Assembly: GCF_008801915.1 (NCBI RefSeq)
Contig: NZ_VZOV01000019.1
Coordinates: forward strand, 1-64,000
Source: Cupriavidus gilardii
GTDB taxonomy: Bacteria > Pseudomonadota > Gammaproteobacteria > Burkholderiales > Burkholderiaceae
Length of the DNA: 64,000 nucleotides
Direction: 5' to 3'
Of this stretch, positions 30,372 to 38,680 are shown piece by piece; position 1 is the first letter of the stretch, and the number at the start of each line of letters is the position of its first letter. The notes beneath the pieces were generated by a model. That model was not told where the DNA came from and did no database searches. It saw only the letters and a program-made list of their open reading frames with translations. A program made the translations under genes and the position numbers.

Positions 30372-30770
30372 ATGACAAACGCCAATCCTTCGCAGCCTTC
30401 CCCGCCGACCGGCACGGACACCGCCGCACAGGACGACGACCTGCTGCGGCAGGCACGCGACCATATCGCCGAGGAATTCGGCGGCGCCATGCCGCAGGGC
30501 ATCGAGGTGGGAATCGAGGACAAGCGCATCCGGCTGCGCGGACGCGTGGCCGATCGGCCGACGGCGGAACGCATCGCCAAGGCGGCGGCGATCGGGCCGG
30601 GCATCCTCGGCGTCTACAACGAACTGCAGGCTGCCGACGACAGCGAACCGGCCAGCCCGATCGTGGGAGCCGAAGCGGCCGACGCGATCGACACGCCCGA
30701 GCCTGGCGAACGCGGGGAGCGCGGCGCACCGTTGCCGCCGGTGCCCGGGCCGATTCATCACAAGGTGTGA
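30372..30770 (+). CDS. short BON-like domain protein
   Basis: A protein of about 132 residues with a BON-like core: LLRQARDHIAEEFGGAMPQGIEVGIEDKRIRLRGRVADRPTAERIAKAA followed by GPGILGVYNELQ. The tail is Pro/Glu-rich and disordered, ending PGPIHHKV. No signal peptide is evident. The start is uncertain because two ATGs lie six bases apart and the ribosome site is weak. Confidence 0.7.
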   Translation: MTNANPSQPSPPTGTDTAAQDDDLLRQARDHIAEEFGGAMPQGIEVGIEDKRIRLRGRVADRPTAERIAKAAAIGPGILGVYNELQAADDSEPASPIVGAEAADAIDTPEPGERGERGAPLPPVPGPIHHKV

Positions 30771-30809
30771 GAGGCGCGGCGGCAAGCGCGCCGCCGAGGT
30801 GGGATGGAA

Positions 30810-30940
30810 ATATCGTTCCCGCGCAGGCGGGAATCCAGCGGCTTATCTTTATCTGAGTCGCAAACCCGGAGCCGCAAGCCCGGAGCCGCAAACCCGTAGC
30901 CACAAAGCCGCTGGGCCCCCGCCTGCGCGGGGGCGACGGT
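30810..30940. repeat. inverted dispersed repeat pair
   Basis: Two copies of one short element face each other: a hairpin at 30816-30833 (TTCCCGC/GCGGGAA) followed by tccagcggctt, and one at 30916-30933 (CCCCCGC/GCGGGGG) preceded by aagccgctgg. Between them, 12-15 base units of the type cgcaaacccggagc repeat in tandem. The element also occurs at 14913-14940. It lies downstream of the BON gene and of the convergent hemerythrin gene and may terminate both. Confidence 0.65.
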
Positions 30941-30947
30941 GCCCAAC

Positions 30948-31415
30948 CTAGGCCATGGCTCCCATCAGCTCTTCCTTGCGGGCGGTCATCTGCTCCGCCA
31001 TGTCGCCCAGCTCGACGTTCTTGCTGATCACCATCTTGAACAGTTCGTTCTCCTCTTCCTGCACGTGGTGGTTGACGTATTCGGACAGCACCTTGTAGTT
31101 GGCCTCCAGCATCTCGCCGCCCAGATCGCCTTCGATGGCCGCGATCAGGTCCTTGGCGACCTGGTGTTCGACCTTCGCTTCATCGAGCATCTCGTCGAGC
31201 TTCTCGTGGACTCCGCGCAAGCCGGGATAGAAGATCTCCTCCTCGATCTGCGCGTGCACGGTCAACTCGTGGCAGGTCTGCTGCGCGATCTGTTCCTTCT
31301 CGGAACGCTCCTTCGCGCTCTCGAACGACTTGAACAGCTTCTTGACGTTGCGGTGGTCGTCGAGCAGCAGGCTCAGCGCGGCGCGTTGCGCGCTCGGAAT
31401 CTTGGACTTGTCCAT
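30948..31415 (-). CDS. hemerythrin HHE-domain protein
   Basis: A 155-residue four-helix protein with the hemerythrin metal-ligand pattern: DDHRNVKKLF, CHELTVHAQIEEEIFYP, EHQVAKDLI and YVNHHVQEEENELF. Such proteins bind a di-iron centre and sense or bind oxygen, nitric oxide or peroxide. An ideal ribosome site, AAAGGAG, precedes the ATG. It lies 69 bases after the minus-strand BON gene, probably in the same transcript. Confidence 0.9.
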   Translation of the reverse strand: MDKSKIPSAQRAALSLLLDDHRNVKKLFKSFESAKERSEKEQIAQQTCHELTVHAQIEEEIFYPGLRGVHEKLDEMLDEAKVEHQVAKDLIAAIEGDLGGEMLEANYKVLSEYVNHHVQEEENELFKMVISKNVELGDMAEQMTARKEELMGAMA

Positions 31416-31484
31416 TCGAAACTCCTTTTATCGTGGTGGGGAATTGCTGTGCAGGTACTGCCTGGGCTGCCCTCGTTCGACGGC

Positions 31485-31922
31485 TCACCCTCGAGACTCG
31501 CTGCGGTCCGGCGCCACCCGGATCCGGTTCTCGATATCGGAGACGCCCTGGCAGGCGTCGACACACTCTTCGATCTGCCGGCGTGCCGTGCGGCTGCCGA
31601 CCTGGCCTTCGAGCGTCACGTGGCCGCCTTCGACGCGGACCGATACCTCGCTGACATCAAGTCCCGCGCGCCATAGACGCTCGCAGACCCGATCCAGAAT
31701 GCGATCGTCCGAATAGCTGATGCGGTTGCCCGCACCGCGGCCGGCATCGCCTTGCCGCTGATAGCTGGGGTTCTCGTTCTTGAAGCCGCCGTAGCTGCTT
31801 TGGCCGGGATCGGCACTGCGGCTGCGCACCTCGTCGCCAGACCGGTCGGTGCGGGTCCCCGGCGCGGCAAACGGTGCCCCGGTGACACTGCGTTCTCGCG
31901 GATTGCTGGTGGATTGCTGCAT
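31485..31922 (-). CDS. BON-domain protein
   Basis: A 145-residue protein. Residues 1-65 are polar and disordered; the rest is a BON domain (ISYSDDRILDRVCERLWRAGLDVSEVSVRVEGGHVTLEGQV, then CVDACQGVSDIENRIRVAP). It resembles the BON ends of the two large Gly/Tyr-rich proteins, without their repeat region. AAGGAG precedes the ATG. It is upstream of hemerythrin on the same strand. Confidence 0.85.
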   Translation of the reverse strand: MQQSTSNPRERSVTGAPFAAPGTRTDRSGDEVRSRSADPGQSSYGGFKNENPSYQRQGDAGRGAGNRISYSDDRILDRVCERLWRAGLDVSEVSVRVEGGHVTLEGQVGSRTARRQIEECVDACQGVSDIENRIRVAPDRSESRG

Positions 31923-32233
31923 GCGTCGGCTCCTTGTGCTCCGGTTGCATCGGATCGCCGCGGACCGGCGCTTCAGCACTGCGCAATCCGCGGCTTCGAG
32001 CCCAGACGCAATATCCATACCGCCGCCGCCGCGGTTGCGAAACGCACGCTGCCACCGTCGCCCGATGCCGCTGCCTGCGTGCTTACGGCGTTCGGAATTT
32101 CATGCGGGGGCCGCTTTTTACACGCTTTCCGAATGTCCGGCGCGGTCCACCCGGCAAAGCGTGCAGATTTGACCAGGGCCGCCGATGGCATGGAATCTGC
32201 ACACGCGCAGTCGTGAACTGGGAGGAAAACGAG

Positions 32234-32743
32234 ATGAATGCCCATGAGGAGGCCGCACGCTTTCTGCTGCGGCATGGCCTGCAACTGGCTACCGCGGAAT
32301 CGTGCACGGCAGGCCTGATCGCCGCGCGCATTGCCGATGTGCCCGGCTGCGGCGACGCGCTGCGCTGCGCGGTGGTCGCCTATGCGCCCGCGATCAAGCA
32401 TCGCGTGCTCGGCGTCTCGCCGGAAACGATCCGGCGCTACGGCCTGACCAGCGAAGAGGTATCGCTGGCGATGGCGCGCGGCGTGCTCGCGCTGACCGAT
32501 GCCAATCTGGCCATCGCCAATACCGGCATTGCCGACGGCAAGGGCGACGACGGCACACCACCCGGTACGCAGTGTTTCGCCTGGATCTTCAGGCAGACCG
32601 GCCGCGGCAATGGCCGTACCGTCGAGTTCTCGGAGACCGTGCGCTTGCGCGGCAGCCGCAACGAGGTCCGCGAGGCCGCCGCCGAATTCGCGCTCGCGCA
32701 GATCGGCCGCTATTACGCGCTGGCGCAGCAGCGGGAACGCTGA
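32234..32743 (+). CDS. CinA C-terminal-type nicotinamide-nucleotide amidase
   Basis: A 169-residue CinA-like protein comprising only the PncC domain, which deamidates nicotinamide mononucleotide for NAD recycling. Motifs: LATAESCTAGLIAARIADVPG, VVAYAPAIKHRVLGVS, and ANTGIADGKGDDGTPPGTQCFAW in place of the usual GIAGPGGGTPEKPVGTV. This changed glycine loop is unusual, so activity is uncertain. GGGAGG precedes the start. The gene lies among stress genes and may be a paralogue rather than the housekeeping enzyme. Confidence 0.85.
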   Translation: MNAHEEAARFLLRHGLQLATAESCTAGLIAARIADVPGCGDALRCAVVAYAPAIKHRVLGVSPETIRRYGLTSEEVSLAMARGVLALTDANLAIANTGIADGKGDDGTPPGTQCFAWIFRQTGRGNGRTVEFSETVRLRGSRNEVREAAAEFALAQIGRYYALAQQRER

Positions 32744-32773
32744 CCGAACCGCGGCGCCAATGGACGCGCCGCT

Positions 32774-32858
32774 GCCCTCTCTCCAGCCCTCTCTCCAGCC
32801 CTCTCTCCAGCCCTCTCTCCAGCCCTCTCCCCAGCCCTCTCCTGCAAGCGGGAGAGGG
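32774..32858. repeat. tandem 12-base repeat and hairpin
   Basis: Four perfect copies of GCCCTCTCTCCA (32774-32821) are followed by a variant copy and a hairpin with arms CCCTCTCC/GGAGAGGG (32835-32858). It lies between the convergent CinA-like and sensor-kinase genes. The hairpin may terminate both; its core gcaagcgggag recurs at 43014-43024. Confidence 0.7.
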
Positions 32859-32908
32859 GCCGGGGGAGAGGGCATCGGGCGCTGGCAGGCCGCAGCGCCT
32901 GCGCCAGC

Positions 32909-33775
32909 TCAGGCGCGCCGCGGCAACTGGCAGGCCGGCAGGAACAACGTCACCGTGGTCCCCTTTCCAGGGGCCGAACGCACCGTCACCGCGCCGCCGG
33001 CCTCGCGACAGAAATCCGCGACCTGGCTCAGGCCCAGACCCGTGCCGACCCCGTCCGGCTTGGTGGTGAACAGCGGCTCCAGCGCCCGGTCGGCGACATG
33101 AGCCGGCATGCCGATGCCGCTGTCGCTGACCCAGAGCCGCACGTAGACGCCGCGCATCGGCGTCGCGGTATCGGTGCGGGGATCGTCGGCCGGGTTGCCG
33201 GCCGGGTCGCCGGCTGGCTCGTCGGCTGGCTCGTCGGTCCGCTCGACGGGCCGGTGACGATCGGCCCCATCGGCGGAATCCTCCGGCCCGCGGCGCGCAT
33301 CCAGTTCCGGCGGCAGCGTCGCCGCGCCGCCGCAAGCCGCGCCCAGATTGGCGGCGCCGATCTCCAGCAGGCCGCCCTCGGGCATCGCATCGCGCGCGTT
33401 GGCCGCGAGGTTCAACAGCGCCAGGCCGAGTTCGCAGCGGTCGGCATGGACCGGCAGGCAATCGGGACTGACCGCATAGCGCAACGCGATACCGGGGCCG
33501 AGCGTCGCGCGGATCAACGGGTCGCATTGCTGCAGCTCCTCGGCCAGCGCGATCGCCTCGCGGCGATGCTCGCGCCGCCGCACCACGCCGAGCAGCCGGT
33601 CGGCCAGCAGCGCCCCGCTGGCCAGGCTCTTGCGGATGCCGGCCAGCGCGGTGCGGTGGGCACGGTCCGTCCTGTGAACGCAATCCGCTCGATCCCCGCG
33701 GTCCGCCCGGTCCGCCCGGTGCACGCTATCGCCCCCGCCGCGATGTCCGGCCCCGCCGGTCCGCAACATCAGCAT
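32909..33775 (-). CDS. sensor histidine kinase, C-terminal ATPase part (frameshifted)
   Basis: This 288-codon frame holds the histidine-kinase ATPase domain: N-box LALLNLAANARDAMPEGG, DSGIGMPAHV (G1) and GVGTGLGLSQVADFCREAGG (G2). Before it lies the end of the dimerisation helix region (RTALAGIRKSLASGALLADRLLG). The N-box and G1 box are separated by a loop enriched in 12-base repeats (DEPADEPAGDPAGNP). It starts ATGCTGATG exactly where the upstream frame loses homology, so it reads as the continuation of the sensor gene in another frame. It could be translated from its own ATG or be separated by a sequencing error. Confidence 0.7.
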   Translation of the reverse strand: MLMLRTGGAGHRGGGDSVHRADRADRGDRADCVHRTDRAHRTALAGIRKSLASGALLADRLLGVVRRREHRREAIALAEELQQCDPLIRATLGPGIALRYAVSPDCLPVHADRCELGLALLNLAANARDAMPEGGLLEIGAANLGAACGGAATLPPELDARRGPEDSADGADRHRPVERTDEPADEPAGDPAGNPADDPRTDTATPMRGVYVRLWVSDSGIGMPAHVADRALEPLFTTKPDGVGTGLGLSQVADFCREAGGAVTVRSAPGKGTTVTLFLPACQLPRRA

Positions 33776-34946
33776 CGGTATAGGCGGAGATCACCGCCAG
33801 CACATTGCGGAAGTCGTGCGCGACCGAGCCGATCAGCTGCCCCATCGCCTCGAACTTGCGCGACTGCCGGTAGCGCTTCTCCAGTTGCTCTCGACGCGCA
33901 CGTTCCTCGCGCCACCGCCGCCGCACCGCCTCCTCCGCGCGGATGCGCCGCAGCGCGCTCCACAACGACAGAGACAGCACGGCCGAGACGATGGCGGCGG
34001 CCAGCGAGGCGGGCGCCATGCGCCGCCACCAGGCGCGGTAGACGACGCGATACGGCACGCTGACCATCGCACTGGCTACCCCGTCGCCGACCGGATGGAC
34101 CGCGAGCAGCCAGGCATGGCCGTCGGCGCGCCCGGTCCGCTCCGGCCCATCGCTCTGGCTCAGGTGCCGTACCTGGCCGGCGAACCGCGCCGCGTCCGGA
34201 TCGGGCCATGGATAGGCCGCCAGCACCGCCCCGTCGCCGCGCACCAGCGCCGCGCGGTAGCCGTCGGTGTTCTCGAGCAATTGCCGGTAGAAGTCGGCGA
34301 AATAGGAAGGCCGCAGCGAGATCGACACGATGCCGGCAAGCCGTTGGCCGTGCATGCGCGGCATGCTGGCCTTGAACACCGGCTCGGGAATCACGCCGCC
34401 GATCAGCACCGCGGACAGGTGCGAGGACTCGTGCTCGACCATGATGGCGCGATAGTCTTCCCGTCCCGCGATATTGAGCGGCGGCGCCGGATACAGCAGG
34501 CTGCTGGCCAGCAACGTGCCATCGTCGCCGAAGATCCCCAGCGCGAAGGCCTGCGGCAGATCGCGGCCCATCCGTGCCATGCGGCGATGCAGCTCGAGCT
34601 CATGGTGCCGGATGTCGGCGTTGCTCCAGTGCGCGGTCAGATCGCGCAGGCGCTGGTCGGCGAGGCGGTTGCTTTCCATCACCTTGCTGGCGTGTTCCTG
34701 CACCACCCGCGCGAGCAGCACGCATTGCCGCTCGGCATCGGCAAACGCGTCGCGCAGCGCGAGCCAGCCCCAGCCGGCGAGCAGGCACAGCGGCAACAGA
34801 ACGGTGCCGGCCAGCAGCAGTGCGGCGACGCGGCGCCGCAGCGGGTAGTCGGCCTGGAGCGCGGCTTCGGGCTCGGTCTGCGACCGAGTGTGCAAGGTCC
34901 TGGCTGGATTGGAGGTGTCCATGGCGAGAGCCGGGCGCGGCATCAT
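33726..34946 (-). CDS. sensor histidine kinase, N-terminal sensor and phosphoacceptor part (frameshifted)
   Basis: About 406 codons encoding helix 1 (VAALLLAGTVLLPLCLLAGWGW, residues ~35-56), a periplasmic double-Cache-like sensor region, helix 2 (LAAAIVSAVLSLSLW), a short coiled coil, and the phosphoacceptor motif GSVAHDFRNVLAVISAYTD. After this motif the frame runs into unrelated codons and stops. The ATPase domain follows in another frame, overlapping by 50 bases. The family is a NarX/PAS-less soluble-ligand sensor type; the signal is unknown. Start is uncertain between 34946 and 34922. Confidence 0.72.
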   Translation of the reverse strand: MMPRPALAMDTSNPARTLHTRSQTEPEAALQADYPLRRRVAALLLAGTVLLPLCLLAGWGWLALRDAFADAERQCVLLARVVQEHASKVMESNRLADQRLRDLTAHWSNADIRHHELELHRRMARMGRDLPQAFALGIFGDDGTLLASSLLYPAPPLNIAGREDYRAIMVEHESSHLSAVLIGGVIPEPVFKASMPRMHGQRLAGIVSISLRPSYFADFYRQLLENTDGYRAALVRGDGAVLAAYPWPDPDAARFAGQVRHLSQSDGPERTGRADGHAWLLAVHPVGDGVASAMVSVPYRVVYRAWWRRMAPASLAAAIVSAVLSLSLWSALRRIRAEEAVRRRWREERARREQLEKRYRQSRKFEAMGQLIGSVAHDFRNVLAVISAYTDADVADRRGRTSRRGR

Positions 34947-35251
34947 GTCGCCGTTCGGCCGGGTGCGGGCCAGCTTAGTGAGCGCTGCCGATGCCGCAAG
35001 ACCGGCCGCGCCAGAAGCTATAGTTGCCGCCCGCCGGGCGCCGCCCGAGGACGATGCGCCGGGACGACCGGGTCGCCAGGAGGCGTCGCGCCGCTTGACC
35101 GACGAATTACAACGTCCATGTAAAACCGGCCGAAAAACCGGCGCAATCGGCGTCGGGCGGCCCCGCATGGGCCATGTGCAGCAGCCTTCGCGACTGGCAT
35201 GGTTAGTGCTCGATCGCGGGAAGTGCAACTTGCCTTCCGCGGAGTGGACGC
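34947..35251. other. intergenic region, divergent promoters expected
   Basis: About 305 bases between the sensor kinase (minus) and the hydrophilic protein at 35252 (plus). A moderately AT-richer patch with ttacaacgtccatgtaaaacc is at 35105-35130. No convincing gene, palindrome or promoter boxes were found. Confidence 0.4.
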
Positions 35252-35605
35252 ATGGCAACAGAATCACGGCCCGGGACCGAATCCCCCCATGGCGGCGACC
35301 CCGTCGGCCAACGCAACGATCAGGGCGGCAGCAAGAGCGCGGGCCCGACCCCGGCGCAGGGCGCGCCCGATGCCGGCGGCCGCAACGAGCGGCGCGACGG
35401 CCAGCGCGACGGCCAGGGCAATGGCCAGGCAAATGACCAACGCAATGGCCGACACGATGTCGAACGCGACGGCGGCGGCGGGTCCGCGCGCGAGTCCGAC
35501 CCGGCCGGCGGGCGCGACCTTCCGGATGAAAACGGCGAGCCGCCATCGGTCAAGCGCCCCGGCGGCAACCCCGAAGAAAGTGAGCCACCGGTGGAAAACA
35601 TCTGA
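35252..35605 (+). CDS. hydrophilic disordered protein
   Basis: A 117-residue protein, almost entirely Gly, Asp, Glu, Arg, Asn, Gln and Pro, with a repeated RDGQ/NGQ unit in the middle. It lacks hydrophobic segments and any known domain. Such composition resembles hydrophilin-type stress proteins. GGAG lies eight bases before the ATG. Identity is unproven, and low complexity makes the frame call less secure. Confidence 0.55.
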   Translation: MATESRPGTESPHGGDPVGQRNDQGGSKSAGPTPAQGAPDAGGRNERRDGQRDGQGNGQANDQRNGRHDVERDGGGGSARESDPAGGRDLPDENGEPPSVKRPGGNPEESEPPVENI

Positions 35606-35834
35606 ATCGGTCGCAAAAACGTCCTAAAACATTAGAGCCATTGGAACCACCAGAGCACGCCGCCATCAGCACGCAGCCACCCCCGGCATGCGGTCGCGCG
35701 CCCCGGATCCCACCGGATCCGTTCGACCTCCGCCTCCTTGCCACGCCGAGATCGCCGTGTTTGCCCAAGCCCGTTCGCCAAACCGCCCGCACATCGTGAA
35801 ATCCACCCTCCCCTCCCCAGAGGATCCGACCGCC

Positions 35835-36278
35835 ATGCTCGCGGCCCTGGGCGACCTGGCCGCGCTCTGCGGGCAGGCGCTCGAAGCCGCCTCGGTGAGC
35901 GCCGCCGATCCGCAATTGCGCGCGCTGCTGATCCATCGCGCCAACCTGCAGCGGCGCGCGGCCGCCGATCTGTCGCAACGCGCGGCCGGTGCGCCGGGTG
36001 CCGCGCCGCAGGGAGATGGCGCCGCGCATCGCGAGCGCCCCGGCGATACGCCGCTGCAACTGGCCTGCCGCCGCGCGGGCCGTTCGGTCGCGGCGTGCGG
36101 TGCGCTGCTGCGCGGCGAGCTGGACGATCCGATGCTGCGTCCCTGGCTGATCCGCTATTACCACGAAGCGGCCGACCTGCTGCGCGTGCTCGAGCAACTG
36201 ACGCGCGAGCAGTATCCGGCCACCACGCGCCGCTCGCCGTCGCGGCCGACCGTCAACCGGCCGCTGCCTCACCGCTAG
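35835..36278 (+). CDS. helical protein of unknown function
   Basis: About 147 residues from the ATG preceded by GAGGAT; a longer frame begins at 35688. Predicted helices include LAALGDLAALCGQALEAASV, LRALLIHRANLQRRAAADL and LIRYYHEAADLLRVLEQL, spaced like a four-helix bundle (similar in feel to DUF2383/PA2169 proteins). I cannot assign it to a family. It is followed 18 bases later by a small membrane protein. Confidence 0.6.
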   Translation: MLAALGDLAALCGQALEAASVSAADPQLRALLIHRANLQRRAAADLSQRAAGAPGAAPQGDGAAHRERPGDTPLQLACRRAGRSVAACGALLRGELDDPMLRPWLIRYYHEAADLLRVLEQLTREQYPATTRRSPSRPTVNRPLPHR

Positions 36279-36296
36279 TCCGCCAGGTTCACGCCG

Positions 36297-36617
36297 ATGC
36301 CAACGAATCCGCCGAATTCCCCCAATCCGCAGCATCCCCATGCCGATCTGCGCCGCACGCCCGCCGATGCAGGGCCGGCGGCAATGCCGCCCGTGGCCCG
36401 GCCTGCCTGGACGCGCCTGCTCGACGCGCTGGCGATGACGCTGCTGGTGATCGCCGGCGTGCACGAGGCGATCATCTGGCTCGGTGGCGAAGGCTGGCTG
36501 GCGCGCTTGCCTAGCGCGGGGGGCAGCGACAACGCGGTGGTGGTCGGCGTGATCTTCGCGCTGGCCGCTGCCTATGGCGCCTACCTCGTCGTGCGCAGCT
36601 GGCGGCGGGTAGGCTGA
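36297..36617 (+). CDS. small membrane protein of unknown function
   Basis: A 106-residue protein: a Pro/Asn-rich N-terminal tail of ~35 residues, then two membrane helices (LLDALAMTLLVIAGVHEAIIWLG and AVVVGVIFALAAAYGAYLVV) and a short basic end. No family is recognised. It probably shares a transcript with the preceding helical protein. Confidence 0.65.
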   Translation: MPTNPPNSPNPQHPHADLRRTPADAGPAAMPPVARPAWTRLLDALAMTLLVIAGVHEAIIWLGGEGWLARLPSAGGSDNAVVVGVIFALAAAYGAYLVVRSWRRVG

Positions 36618-36648
36618 GCAGCCAGGCGCTCGTCTCACTGATCCCGCA

Positions 36649-37239
36649 TCACCCTTCGGTCGCCACCGCCGCGCCCTGCTCGCGCTCGACGCCATGCCGG
36701 CGCCGCCAGCGCCAACAACGGTAAAACTCCTCGACGAAGGGCAACACGCCGCATAGCGCCGTCGCGGCCAGCACCGCCGCGACATACCAGCCGGGCAACG
36801 GCGGCTGTTTCGGCGTCAGCGAGAAGTCCGGGGCCCGATCGCCGAGCCCGAACAGCGCCAGCGCCTGCGGCCAGTGGGCGACGGCCACCAGCGCCAGCGC
36901 GGACAACGGCAACACCTCGAGCAGACCGTGCATATGCTGCTCGGTCGGACCGATGATCCGGCGCCCGTAGGTGTAGTGGACATCCCACCAGGCAGTGGCC
37001 GCATGCACGACCACCGCGACCATCATGATCGCCAGCACCAGCGCGTTGATTTCGAGGAACAGCGCGAGCAGCACCGGCACGCCGACCTCCGCAAGCATCA
37101 GCAGATGCAGCGCCGATTCGTAGGTGCCGGCATTGCGCTCGATCCGCTCGCGGCGATGGCAGGCCCAGTCGCCCAGTCCCGCCAGCAGCCACAGCGGGAC
37201 CAGGCCATACATCAGGATCAGCGTGGCCGCCTCAGCCAT
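36649..37239 (-). CDS. multi-helix membrane protein of unknown function
   Basis: A 196-residue protein with about five membrane helices, e.g. ATLILMYGLVPLWLLAGL and VLLALFLEINALVLAIMMVAVVVHA. A conserved-looking WWDVHYTYGRRIIGPTEQHMH loop carries several His and aromatic residues that could bind metal. It starts nine bases after the SDR stop, with GGGGA as ribosome site, so the two form an operon. I do not recognise the function. Confidence 0.75.
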   Translation of the reverse strand: MAEAATLILMYGLVPLWLLAGLGDWACHRRERIERNAGTYESALHLLMLAEVGVPVLLALFLEINALVLAIMMVAVVVHAATAWWDVHYTYGRRIIGPTEQHMHGLLEVLPLSALALVAVAHWPQALALFGLGDRAPDFSLTPKQPPLPGWYVAAVLAATALCGVLPFVEEFYRCWRWRRRHGVEREQGAAVATEG

Positions 37240-37248
37240 CGTCCCCGC

Positions 37249-38262
37249 TCATCGCATGCGCGTGCGTCGCATGCCGAGCGCCGCGGCGAGCGCCAGCGAA
37301 GCGCCGACCACCATCGCGCCGGTCATCACCGGATGGCGGGTGCTGGCCGTATAGGGGCAGGTGCGGACCACGTGCCGGCGCCCCTCGCGCTCGACCAGGT
37401 CGTTGGTGGCCTGGAACAACGCGTTGTTCTCGCGCGGGCCGGCGGGCCGGGCCGTGCACTGCGCACGCCCCAGGAAGCGCCGCATCACGCGGTCGTACAG
37501 GCCCGGCATGTGGTAGGCGGCGGACGACATCGCCTTGGACGCCGCGCCGACGAACATGTCGCGGCGCGGATGCTCCGCGGCGAACAGGATCGCCTCGGCG
37601 GCCATCTCGGGATCGTAGACCGGCGGCGCCAGTTCCGGCTCGACGTCGAGATAGTTCTTGGCGTGACTGGCGAACGGCGTGTCGAGCGCGGCCGGCTTGA
37701 TCAACGTGACGGAAACGGGCGCACGCTCCTGTTCGAGCTCCAGCCGCAGCGAATCGGTGAAGCCCTTGATCGCATGCTTGGACGCCGCGTAGGCGCTCTG
37801 CAGCGGCAGCGGCACGTCGGAGGCCTCGCTGCCCATATTGATGATCGCGCCCCCGCGCTCGCGCAGATGCGCGGCCGCGACCAGCGAACCGTGGACGACG
37901 CCCCAGTAGTTGGTATCGAACAGCTTGCGCTGGTCCTCCACCGGGACCTCGTTGTAGCGGCCGTAGATCGTCACGCCAGCGTTGTTGACCCAGGTATCGA
38001 AGCCGCCGAAGCGCTCGATCGCAGCCTGCGCGAGCGCCTTGACCGCCTGCAGATCGCCGACGTCGGTGGGCACGGTGATCACTTCGGAGCCGGTCTCGCG
38101 CAGCTGCTCGGCGAGCTGGTGCAGCGCCTCCTCGCCGCGGGCGGCGAGGACCAGCTTGGCGCCGCGCGACGCGGCCTTGCGCGCGGCGAGCAGGCCCACA
38201 CCGCTGGTGGCGCCGGTGATCACGATGACCTGCGATCCGATTTTCTTCAGCGTCATTCTCAT
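37249..38262 (-). CDS. short-chain dehydrogenase/reductase with C-terminal membrane anchor
   Basis: A 337-residue NAD(P)-dependent oxidoreductase. Seen: cofactor motif TGATSGVG near residue 17, NNAG, catalytic Ser in INMGSEASD, and YAASKHA (Tyr-x-x-x-Lys). Beyond the core, about 80 further residues end in a single hydrophobic segment (VMTGAMVVGASLALAAALG), suggesting membrane attachment. The start is one of two close ATGs with weak ribosome sites. It is upstream of the multi-helix membrane protein in an operon. Confidence 0.87.
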   Translation of the reverse strand: MRMTLKKIGSQVIVITGATSGVGLLAARKAASRGAKLVLAARGEEALHQLAEQLRETGSEVITVPTDVGDLQAVKALAQAAIERFGGFDTWVNNAGVTIYGRYNEVPVEDQRKLFDTNYWGVVHGSLVAAAHLRERGGAIINMGSEASDVPLPLQSAYAASKHAIKGFTDSLRLELEQERAPVSVTLIKPAALDTPFASHAKNYLDVEPELAPPVYDPEMAAEAILFAAEHPRRDMFVGAASKAMSSAAYHMPGLYDRVMRRFLGRAQCTARPAGPRENNALFQATNDLVEREGRRHVVRTCPYTASTRHPVMTGAMVVGASLALAAALGMRRTRMR

Positions 38263-38680
38263 CTGCTTGCTACTCCAGCGGCCCGGGGTGTCCATCGACG
38301 GCGTCGCGGCGTCGCACGACACGCGTGGCGGCCGGCACGGGCCTTGCCGCCGGCAGCTCTGTTCGTCTCGCAAGGAGCGTTCCCGGCGCCGCACGGGAAA
38401 TGCCGTGCCCTCTGGCGCAATGCCATCGTGCATCGCTAGCGCGTATTACAAAATGCTGCAATTTCGCCATGGGGCCGCGCATGGCTTTACCGGGGCGCGC
38501 GCAGATCTTGACGTGCGGCATGGGAACCGGACGAGAAGCGATATAACGCTTCTCCTGATCTTCGCGACATCAACAGCCTGAGAAGTCGCACGCTGGCATG
38601 CAAGCTGCAAACACGGTGGCTTTACTAGCGAGCGGATCGCGGCTGTGACGGCTGGCAGCTCGCTCCCCTGGGAGCCAACC
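38263..38680. other. divergent intergenic region
   Basis: 418 bases between the SDR gene (minus) and the first glycan gene (plus). It holds a relatively AT-rich patch around 38441-38475 (attacaaaatgctgcaattt) and another at 38535-38560 (gatataacgcttctcctgat). These are the likely promoter areas for the two outward units. No ORF with a ribosome site and no strong hairpin were found. Confidence 0.4.

Noticed and set aside
31849..32172. Plus-strand 107-codon ORF upstream of the CinA-type gene
   Set aside because: Overlaps the BON gene antisense, is Arg/Cys-rich and has no homology-like segments.
32774..32842. Regular repeats considered as a CRISPR array
   Set aside because: Units are 12 bases with no spacers; simple tandem repeat.
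36874..38439. 521-codon plus-strand ORF opposite the SDR operon
   Set aside because: Opposite frames carry intact SDR motifs; this frame is compositionally a shadow.
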